Source: MGBC114844 sp910585855 (GTDB lineage Bacteria; Bacillota; Clostridia; Lachnospirales; Lachnospiraceae). Taken from it: a DNA stretch of 13,173 nt. Shown one piece after another: positions 7,015 through 13,050 of this stretch. The position numbers and the translations under genes are program-made. How positions within the stretch are numbered: the first letter of the stretch is position 1; each line of letters starts with the position of its first letter. The notes beneath the pieces are model-generated. The model was not told the DNA's origin, did no database searches, and saw nothing but the letters and a program-made list of their open reading frames with translations. The stretch is taken from positions 1 through 13,173 of the forward strand of contig CBFFYP010000102.1 in assembly GCA_965646165.1 (NCBI GenBank), given 5' to 3'.

Positions 7015-8169
7015 TTAATCGAAGTCAAATCCAACGTTTTCAGTATGAACAATAGGAGACATATAAACTATTTTAATTTTATCATTACATCCAACTATAG
7101 TACCAGCAATTTTGTTATTTCCTAGAGAACTTGTATAGTATACACTGCCACCGCTGTCACCACCAGCTGTGATATGATTAGGAGAAATCACTACTAAACC
7201 ATAAGCACGATATGGTTTTTGTGAAATAGGTTCGTTTAGATCTTTGTATTTATCAAGTTGTGTTACAGTTCCTGTTCCATACTTGGTTGTATTACCATAA
7301 AATTTAATTTCTAAACCTTCTATTACATGTGCAGTACCATTAATTTTAACAGAAGTTCCATTTTGTCCTAATACATTCATTGATGTTGAAATTGGACTTT
7401 GGCTTATGTCAACAATGGCAAAATCCCCATGGGAACTAGGATATTCCGTCTTTGTATTAGGATCATAATAAATATATGTTCTGATTTCTTGATGTACAAT
7501 ATTTCCTATTTTTGTTCCGTTATAGTATACATTACTGCCTACTGGATTTTCATGTCCGCAGGTAAGCAATGCTTTTTTCCCTTTATAAGTTCCAAAAAAA
7601 CCGATACTCATACCCGCTTTATCATTAGAAATTCCTTCTCCACCTTGCATAGCATTTGCAGTTGCTTCTTCAGTTAAGATTACCTGAATTGGTAAATCGA
7701 TGCTTGATTTTGTTTGAATATATGTTTCATATTCATCTTCTAGTAATCCATATACTACACAATTCTTTTTTATATCCACATAGGATTCATTAATTTTATA
7801 ATCACTGATTAAATCGGTTGATGTTTTTTCTAAATTTTTTAGATAGGTATAAGAATATTCTTTTTCTTCAAATCTTACATATGGCGAGTTGTTACATGCA
7901 TCTAGATAAATATCAGCATCATTTAGATCTGTAAGTAAGATTACTAACATATTACCATCCAGATAACATCCTGCAAAGGAATCTGGATAATTATCCATAA
8001 ATATATCTGTGCGAATTTCTAATACTTTTTCAATTTGCTCATAGGCATCAATTGCATCATCTTGAGTTCCAGTAGTTTCTACTGCCATTCCTTTGATAGG
8101 CATAAGAAATATACAAAGTATTGCTAAAATAAATGTCCATAATTTTTTTCTCTCATCTTTTTCCTCCAT
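7015..8169 (-). CDS. Secreted S1-type serine protease with pro-region; start probably frameshifted
   Basis: 384 residues in the open frame. A signal peptide (residues 8-29, KKLWTFILAILCIFLMP then GMA|VE) is followed by a pro-region (about 30-175) and a chymotrypsin-fold domain (about 178-384). The triad is complete: H206 in LTCGHENP, D249 in SHGDFAIVD and S339 in AGGDSGGS. The spacing, 43 and 90 residues, fits small bacterial S1 enzymes of the alpha-lytic/streptogrisin type. Substrate is unknown. The start is odd. ATG 8169 has no ribosome binding site before it; GGAGG (8163-8167) overlaps it and is correctly spaced for ATG 8156. That ATG is out of frame by one base and meets a stop after 10 codons. 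One extra A in the A7 run (T-run 8143-8149 on the plus strand) would give MREKKLWTF. So the gene may be switched by slippage, carry a frameshift, or contain a sequencing error. The exact start is unresolved. Confidence 0.85.
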   Translation of the reverse strand: MEEKDERKKLWTFILAILCIFLMPIKGMAVETTGTQDDAIDAYEQIEKVLEIRTDIFMDNYPDSFAGCYLDGNMLVILLTDLNDADIYLDACNNSPYVRFEEKEYSYTYLKNLEKTSTDLISDYKINESYVDIKKNCVVYGLLEDEYETYIQTKSSIDLPIQVILTEEATANAMQGGEGISNDKAGMSIGFFGTYKGKKALLTCGHENPVGSNVYYNGTKIGNIVHQEIRTYIYYDPNTKTEYPSSHGDFAIVDISQSPISTSMNVLGQNGTSVKINGTAHVIEGLEIKFYGNTTKYGTGTVTQLDKYKDLNEPISQKPYRAYGLVVISPNHITAGGDSGGSVYYTSSLGNNKIAGTIVGCNDKIKIVYMSPIVHTENVGFDFD

Positions 8170-8453
8170 TCTATAAAAAGATTATTAGTAGTAAATAAAA
8201 AAGCGGTTATTTTATAAATTTTTATCCTCCTTTCTTTTCGTATTTGTTTATAAAATTTTTGTTGATATAAAATGTTTTTAAGATATTTTAGAAATATAAT
8301 TAAATAGTTTTGTCTTATTTTTAATAATAATACTAAAAGTAGAATTTATCAATCCAAATTTTTAAAATAAGGTTATATTTCGTAACTGCATAAAATGTAT
8401 TTATAATATATCCGTCAGAAAGCCCATGATCTAAAAAGAGGGTTGCTTTCACC
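8170..8453. other. AT-rich intergenic stretch upstream of the protease
   Basis: Very AT-rich DNA with no credible gene on either strand. It must hold the protease promoter, but so many -10-like sequences occur that none can be chosen. The only clear signal is the purine-rich GAAAGGAGG on the minus strand at 8226-8234. Confidence 0.5.
8226..8234 (-). promoter_or_regulatory. Shine-Dalgarno-like GAAAGGAGG without a start codon
   Basis: On the minus strand a perfect GAAAGGAGG lies about 57 bases upstream of ATG 8169 with no ATG, GTG or TTG at suitable distance. It matches the 'STAB-SD' known from Bacillus cry3A leaders, where ribosome binding near the 5' end protects mRNA from decay. That role here is inference. 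Confidence 0.45.
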
Positions 8454-8853
8454 GGACGCCAGAGGCGGTTGGAACACGGCAGAAAAATAAAATTCTTTTT
8501 TCGTTCCGGGGTCAAGAAACAGCCAGATTCGAAAACGGTGAGCCGCCTGCAGTGACTTTGGAGAAAAGTTAGAAGTTCTGACTTCTGCTCGAAAACCTAA
8601 GATTTTTTTCACATACTGCTTCCATGCAGTGTGTGAAAAAAAAGGAGCGTGTTTAGCCCACATCGGTTTGGGAAGCGATTTTTTTATGGTAGATGGAATC
8701 TTTTGAGGTGTTCATTTCGTTTTGGCTGCTATGTGGGCGAATTGCGCTCCGGTCTGTCCGGTTGGATGTACTGTCTATGCAGAAGTCTTAGAACTTCTTA
8801 CTTTTTGGAAACGTGGAACAGCAGGCGGCTCACCGTTTTCGAATCTAGCGTCC
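8454..8853 (+). repeat. Structured dispersed element, copy 4 (complete, divergent)
   Basis: The most divergent full copy. Terminal stem: 8522-8550 with 8821-8849, 29 bp with one mismatch, changed to GGTGAGCCGCCTGC but still matched on the other side. Hairpin B becomes CACATACTGC (8610-8619) with GCAGTGTGTG (8626-8635). Stem C becomes GGAGCG (8644-8649) with CGCTCC (8745-8750), and GCCCACAT (8656-8663) with ATGTGGGC (8731-8738). These are paired changes relative to copies 2 and 3. The loop strands TGTTTA and GAATT are unchanged. Upstream, GGACGCCAGA (8454-8463) mirrors the element's 3' end, which may mark the true outer boundary or a remnant of another copy. Confidence 0.9.
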
Positions 8854-8883
8854 CCGACTAATTGCAGGTAGAAGATTTTTTGC

Positions 8884-8912
8884 TTGACAGAAGAAATTTG
8901 TTTTGTTATAGT
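8884..8912 (+). promoter_or_regulatory. Sigma-A promoter of the ABC-F leader
   Basis: Consensus TTGACA (8884-8889), 17-base spacer, TATAGT (8907-8912), 30 bases after element copy 4. Transcription would start near 8919, giving an untranslated leader of about 430 nt before the ABC-F gene. Confidence 0.85.
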
Positions 8913-8981
8913 AAAAAGCAGATAAAAAATAGGGTCTTTCAAAAGTATAATGACAGCGGAAGACAGAAAAAGAAAGGTTTG

Positions 8982-9011
8982 GTGAGAGGATGTACAATTT
9001 ATAATTCGTAA
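8982..9011 (+). CDS. Possible leader peptide of the ABC-F gene
   Basis: GTG AGA GGA TGT ... TCG TAA would give the 9-residue MRGCTIYNS. AAAGG lies just upstream with short spacing. Its stop codon falls at the base of the 9000-9068 hairpin, as expected for ribosome-controlled attenuation. An overlapping alternative, ATG 8950 to TGA 8985 (MTAEDRKRKVW), has only a weak ribosome binding site. Neither is proven. Confidence 0.25.
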   Translation: MRGCTIYNS

Positions 9012-9068
9012 AAAACAGAAGAAATATTGAAATCTGCGAAGCAGGTTTATTTCTGTTGTCGAATTATA
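9000..9068 (+). promoter_or_regulatory. Leader hairpin
   Basis: TATAATTCG (9000-9008) pairs perfectly with CGAATTATA (9060-9068). Inside, ACAGAA (9015-9020) pairs with TTCTGT (9051-9056), and CTGC-GAA-GCAG forms the tip. It follows the candidate leader peptide and is the first structure of the ABC-F leader. Confidence 0.6.
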
Positions 9069-9176
9069 GATTGCAAGCTATCGATTCTCTAAAAGAGAGT
9101 GTGATATCCATCCTTGGTTTTTATGCACATACGATACAGAAAAAATATACTGTGATATGGCGTATCGGCAGTACAC

Positions 9177-9215
9177 AAGCAGGGAAATTTTTCCCTGTTT
9201 CATTCGATTTTTTTT
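9177..9215 (+). terminator. Possible first attenuator hairpin
   Basis: AAGCAGGGAA (9177-9186) pairs with TTCCCTGTTT (9191-9200), including one G-U pair, over a 4-base loop. Eight T residues (9208-9215) follow, but only after a 7-base gap, so this is a weaker terminator than the next hairpin. Confidence 0.4.
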
Positions 9216-9234
9216 GGAGCATAACCAGATAGAG

Positions 9235-9276
9235 AGCCTGCATTGGGATAACAGAAATCCTGATGTGGGCTTTTTT
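9235..9276 (+). terminator. Attenuator terminator in the ABC-F leader
   Basis: AGCCTGCAT (9235-9243) pairs with ATGTGGGCT (9263-9271, two G-U pairs) around a small inner GGAT/ATCC stem, and a T-run follows directly (9271-9276). It lies 75 bases before the ABC-F start. The segment TCCTGATGTG (9258-9267) can instead pair with CACATCAGGA (9305-9314), and the 5' arm can pair with GCAGGTT (9041-9047) in the first leader hairpin, so alternative folds are available. Confidence 0.65.
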
Positions 9277-9350
9277 GATGTGCATAGGCATTGATAGAAA
9301 GCATCACATCAGGAGTGCTTCGCCTGTAATCAAAAGGAGGAATTTATTTT

Positions 9351-10901
9351 ATGATTCAGGTTAAAAATCTTACTATTACACATCGAAAGGATTTGCGTGT
9401 GATCCTTCAGGATTTTTCTATGGTATTAAACCAAGGGGACAAAGCGGCTTTAATCGGAGAGGAAGGAGATGGAAAATCTACGTTGTTAAAACTTTTATAC
9501 CAAGAAGATTTGGTAGAGGACTATGTAGAATATCAGGGAGAAATTATACGAAATCATGCAAAAATAGGCTATTTGGCACAGGAACTTTCATTGGAAGAAA
9601 AGAAAAAGAGCATCTATGAATTTTTTGCAGAACAAGAGAACTTTTTTTATCATTCACCAAAAGAAATTGCCCGGTTAGAGAAGCAGTTTTTTCTTTTAGA
9701 CGGAATGTTTTACTCAAATCAGAAGATGGGGCAGCTTTCCGGTGGAGAAAGGGTAAAAGTGCAGCTTGCCCGTATTTTAATTGATCAGCCGGATGTACTT
9801 TTTTTAGATGAGCCTTCCAATGATATTGATTTGGAAACCTTAAAATGGCTGGAACATTTTATTTGCAACAATTCCCTGCCGATTCTTTTTATTTCACATG
9901 ATGAGGTGCTTTTAGAACACACAGCAAATAAAATTATTCATTTAGAGCAGATTCAAAGAAAGACAAAACCTCGTTGGACTGTGGTATCGACTGGTTATCG
10001 GGAGTATATGGAAAACAGAACAAAGGGTATGCTGCATCAGGAAAAAGTGGCAAGAAATGAGCGGATGGCATATAAAAAACAGCAGGAAAAGTTTTTGCAG
10101 ATTCAGCAAAAAGTCGCTTATCAGCAGGCTTCCATCAGCCGTCAAGATCCTTATGGAGCACAGCTTTTAAAGAAAAAAATGCATACAATAAAAGCACAGG
10201 AAAAACGAATGGAAAAGCAGTATCAGGAGCTGACACAGATACCGGAAACAGAGGATGCTATTTTTATTCGTTTTGGGGAACAGGCAGTGATACCGCACGG
10301 AAAACGGGTATTGGAATTTTACCGGGAAGCTTTATATGCAAAAGAGCGGATATTGGCAAAAGAGGTACGACTTACTGTAATCGGACCAGAACGAATCGGA
10401 ATTATCGGAAAAAACGGGATCGGAAAAACAACACTGCTGCGGGAAATCTGGAAGGAATGTAAAGACAGAAAGGATATTCGGGTATTTTATATGCCGCAAA
10501 ACTATGAAGAACTGTTAGATGAAAAGCAGACACCGGTGGAATTTCTTGCAGAAAGCGGAAAAAAAGAGGAAATTGGCAGAGTACGAACTTATTTAGGAAG
10601 TATGAAGTATACTGCGGATGAAATGAGTCATCCTGTGAGGGAATTATCTGGAGGGCAAAAAGCAAAGCTGCTGCTTTTAAAAATGAGTATGGCAGGAAGT
10701 GATGTACTGTTATTAGACGAACCTACCAGAAATTTTTCTCCTCTGTCAAATCCTGTGATTCGAAAACTGCTGCAGAATTTTCGGGGAACGATACTAAGTG
10801 TTTCTCATGATCGAAAGTATATACAGGAAGTTTGTACTGTGGTTTATCAACTGACGGAATCGGGACTGAAGCGTTGTACAGAGTTAGAAGGGGAGGTATA
10901 A
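9351..10901 (+). CDS. ABC-F ribosome-protection-type ATPase
   Basis: 516 residues with two ATP-binding cassettes and no membrane helices, so a soluble ABC-F protein that acts on ribosomes. Cassette 1: Walker A GEEGDGKST (36-44), signature LSGGE (129-133), Walker B DVLFLDEPSND (148-158). Cassette 2: Walker A GKNGIGKTT (353-361), signature LSGGQ (432-436), Walker B DVLLLDEP (451-458). A charged, coiled linker (about 200-300) corresponds to the segment that reaches the peptidyl-transferase region in antibiotic-resistance members. After the second DEPT the usual NHLD is replaced by RNFSPLSNP; I recall this variant from Firmicutes Lsa/Vml/CplR-like proteins. AAGGAGG (9334-9340) precedes ATG 9351. 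The long attenuated leader also favours a drug-inducible resistance gene over a housekeeping ABC-F. Drug range cannot be read from the sequence. Confidence 0.9.
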   Translation: MIQVKNLTITHRKDLRVILQDFSMVLNQGDKAALIGEEGDGKSTLLKLLYQEDLVEDYVEYQGEIIRNHAKIGYLAQELSLEEKKKSIYEFFAEQENFFYHSPKEIARLEKQFFLLDGMFYSNQKMGQLSGGERVKVQLARILIDQPDVLFLDEPSNDIDLETLKWLEHFICNNSLPILFISHDEVLLEHTANKIIHLEQIQRKTKPRWTVVSTGYREYMENRTKGMLHQEKVARNERMAYKKQQEKFLQIQQKVAYQQASISRQDPYGAQLLKKKMHTIKAQEKRMEKQYQELTQIPETEDAIFIRFGEQAVIPHGKRVLEFYREALYAKERILAKEVRLTVIGPERIGIIGKNGIGKTTLLREIWKECKDRKDIRVFYMPQNYEELLDEKQTPVEFLAESGKKEEIGRVRTYLGSMKYTADEMSHPVRELSGGQKAKLLLLKMSMAGSDVLLLDEPTRNFSPLSNPVIRKLLQNFRGTILSVSHDRKYIQEVCTVVYQLTESGLKRCTELEGEV

Positions 10902-10984
10902 ATTCATTAAAATAGGGAAAAATCTAGATGTAGTTAATGATTTATCACTTAAGACTTAATTTATAGATTTGATTTTTTCATCGA

Positions 10985-11072
10985 GGGGGACGCTGAAAGC
11001 GGAAGGAAGGTCTATTCCAAGCCCGGAGCAGACCTTTTTCCAACTTTGGCGACCTCTTTTAGCGTTCTTTTT
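10985..11072 (+). terminator. GGGGGACGCTGAAA repeat acting as ABC-F terminator
   Basis: GGACGCTGAAAG (10988-10999) pairs over 12 positions, with two G-U pairs, with CTTTTAGCGTTC (11056-11067), and TTTTT follows. An inner stem pairs AAGGTCT with AGACCTT. The opening GAGGGGGACGCTGAAA is identical to the repeat after smpB (from 5503), while the interior differs. Between the ABC-F stop and this hairpin is only AT-rich sequence with a weak AAATCTA/TAGATTT pairing. Confidence 0.7.
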
Positions 11073-11170
11073 GGGAAAATGAAAATTGGATCAGATTAAG
11101 TCAAAAAATAGTGGGTTTCGTCTACAGCAAATGGAAAGACTTTATTTATAAGCAGAAAGGATAGCAGACT

Positions 11171-11764
11171 ATGACAGATTTTAAAAGCAGTCAGACAAAG
11201 GATAATTTGATGCGGGCGTTTGCAGGAGAAAGTCAGGCGAGGAATCGGTATTTTTTTGCAGCAGAACAGGCAAAGAAGCAAAATTTGGCAGTCATTGAGG
11301 CGGTATTTACTTATACGGCGCATCAGGAAAAAGAACATGCAAAGATTTTTTATCAGCATTTAAAGGAAATGGCAGGGGAAACGATTCATATAGATGGTGG
11401 ATATCCGGTGGATATATCGGATGATATAGCAAAACTTTTGCGAATGGCACAGCATAATGAATATGAGGAACATGATACAGTTTATGCTTCTTTTGCGGAT
11501 ATGGCACAGAAAGAAGGGTTTCCTGCAATAGAGGCTTCTTTTCGGATGATTGCTGATATTGAAAAGATACATGGGGATCGTTTTGGAAAGTTTGCAGAGT
11601 TAATGGAGCAGAAAAAACTTTTTGTTTCAGATATTAAGACAGGGTGGATTTGTTTAAACTGCGGACATGTATTTGAGGGAGAAGCTGTTCCAGAACGGTG
11701 TCCGGTTTGTCATTATGATAGAGGATATTTTATTCAGATGGAATTGTCGCCTTTTGAAAAATAA
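11171..11764 (+). CDS. rbr: Rubrerythrin
   Basis: Cytosolic non-haem iron peroxidase of anaerobes that reduces hydrogen peroxide, taking electrons through its rubredoxin domain. 197 residues, usual length. The ferritin-like four-helix domain has ligands E20 (FAGESQARNRY), E53 and H56 (HQEKEH), E97 and E100 (HNEYEEH), and E131 and H134 (IEKIH). The C-terminal rubredoxin domain has C161/C164 (WICLNCGH) and C177/C180 (CPVCHYD). AAAGGA lies 9 bases before ATG 11171. It stands alone after the ABC-F terminator. A hairpin follows it and the next gene has its own promoter, so it is probably monocistronic. No PerR-like box is clear in the short upstream gap. Confidence 0.96.
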   Translation: MTDFKSSQTKDNLMRAFAGESQARNRYFFAAEQAKKQNLAVIEAVFTYTAHQEKEHAKIFYQHLKEMAGETIHIDGGYPVDISDDIAKLLRMAQHNEYEEHDTVYASFADMAQKEGFPAIEASFRMIADIEKIHGDRFGKFAELMEQKKLFVSDIKTGWICLNCGHVFEGEAVPERCPVCHYDRGYFIQMELSPFEK

Positions 11765-11779
11765 GTTTTAGAGAAAATA

Positions 11780-11824
11780 CCGGATTTTGAAATGATTAGG
11801 ATTTGAAATTGTTTCAGAATCCGG
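11780..11824 (+). terminator. Hairpin after rubrerythrin
   Basis: CCGGATTTTGAAA (11780-11792) pairs with TTTCAGAATCCGG (11812-11824), with one G-U pair. No good T-run follows, so it may be an mRNA 3'-end stabiliser or a weak terminator. Confidence 0.5.
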
Positions 11825-11848
11825 GAATTGATTGTCGAAAGTAAAGTG

Positions 11849-11877
11849 TTGTCATAGAAAGGCAAATAGATTATAAT
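11849..11877 (+). promoter_or_regulatory. Promoter of the TraB/ChaN-like gene
   Basis: TTGTCA (11849-11854), 17-base spacer, TATAAT (11872-11877). Start site near 11884, giving a leader of about 40 bases to ATG 11924. Confidence 0.8.
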
Positions 11878-11923
11878 AAAGGCAGTTATTTTTGGATAAA
11901 ACATGAAAAAAGGGGCAAAAGAG

Positions 11924-13012
11924 ATGAAAAAGAATCAAAAAAAGAAAATTATTTTTTTTACTGTAGTGTTTATTTTTGTTGGAATTATTGTAATTGGGAT
12001 AGGAAAAGTGAATACATATCCTCAGACAATGAAAAAATCTTCAGGAGAGATATTTTTGTACGGAGAAATACATAGTGTAAAAGGAATACTGGAAAAGGAA
12101 ATAGAAATTTGGGATAGCTATTATCAACAGGGGTTCAGAGATTTATTTGTAGAAATGCCTTATTATACGGCGGAATTTTTGAATGTTTGGATGAGCTCAG
12201 AAGGGGATGCGATTTTAGAAGAAGTCTATCAGGATTGGAATGGAACAGCCGTTTTTACGGAAGAAGTAAAGCAATTTTATCAGGAAATAAAGAATCATTA
12301 TCCAGAAACAGTTTTTCATGGAACAGATGTCGGGCATCAGTATGATACGACAGGAAGACGATACTTGGAATATTTAAAGTTACAGGGGGAGGAGGACTCA
12401 AATCAATATAAGCTGGCAGAAGAGGCGATTGCACAGGGTATGTACTATTATGAACATTCGGATTCGGTGTATCGGGAAAATTGTATGGTCGAAAATTTTA
12501 TTCGGGAATTTGATCAATTAAATGGTGTAAGTGTTATGGGAATCTATGGAACAGCACATACAGATAAAGAAGCAATGGATTATGCAACGCAGACAATTCC
12601 TTGTATGGCGAATCAACTGTATCAGCATTATGGAGTATTGGTGAAATCGGAAGATTTAACGGAGTTTGCTTATCTTAGAGAGCCTTTGGAAATGGGGACG
12701 ATTACGATTGCGGGGAAAGAATATCAGGCATCTTATTTTGGGAGGTCAGATTTATCTGCATTTTTTCCTGAGTATCAGTATCGGGAGTTTTGGCGGGTAG
12801 AAAATGCATATGATGATTGGAAAGAGAGTGCAACAACTGGGAATGTGCTTCCTTATAATAATTATCCAATGATGATAGAAGAAAAACAGGTTTTTGTGGT
12901 AGATTATATAAAAACGGATGGTACAGTGGAACGAATGTATTATCGTTCAGATGGAAATACTTGGCAGGGTGTACCAACTACGGAAGAGTTTTTGGCAGAA
13001 AAGGAAGGGTAA
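11924..13012 (+). CDS. Membrane-anchored TraB/ChaN/erythromycin-esterase-like protein
   Basis: 362 residues with a basic start and one hydrophobic segment (about 9-27), so anchored in the membrane with its body outside. The body looks like the EreA/ChaN/TraB superfamily: the opening beta strand ends in YGEIHS (E48, H50), E77 follows in LFVEMP, H132 and D135 in FHGTDVGH, and H212 in YGTAHT. In EreB-type esterases comparable Glu and His residues form the active site, so a metal-free or metal-linked hydrolase is possible; the substrate is unknown. About 110 further residues at the C terminus are not recognised. ATG 11924 is chosen over in-frame ATG 11903 because AAAAGGGG ends 8 bases upstream of it; 11903 has none. 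It has its own promoter and is followed by element copy 5. Confidence 0.75.
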   Translation: MKKNQKKKIIFFTVVFIFVGIIVIGIGKVNTYPQTMKKSSGEIFLYGEIHSVKGILEKEIEIWDSYYQQGFRDLFVEMPYYTAEFLNVWMSSEGDAILEEVYQDWNGTAVFTEEVKQFYQEIKNHYPETVFHGTDVGHQYDTTGRRYLEYLKLQGEEDSNQYKLAEEAIAQGMYYYEHSDSVYRENCMVENFIREFDQLNGVSVMGIYGTAHTDKEAMDYATQTIPCMANQLYQHYGVLVKSEDLTEFAYLREPLEMGTITIAGKEYQASYFGRSDLSAFFPEYQYREFWRVENAYDDWKESATTGNVLPYNNYPMMIEEKQVFVVDYIKTDGTVERMYYRSDGNTWQGVPTTEEFLAEKEG

Positions 13013-13050
13013 ATATTTCGTTATAATGGAGGATGCTAGAGGACACCGGA

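Noticed and set aside
11903..11923. TraB/ChaN-like gene start at ATG 11903
   Set aside because: AAAAGGGG lies between the two ATGs at correct spacing for 11924, and nothing comparable precedes 11903.
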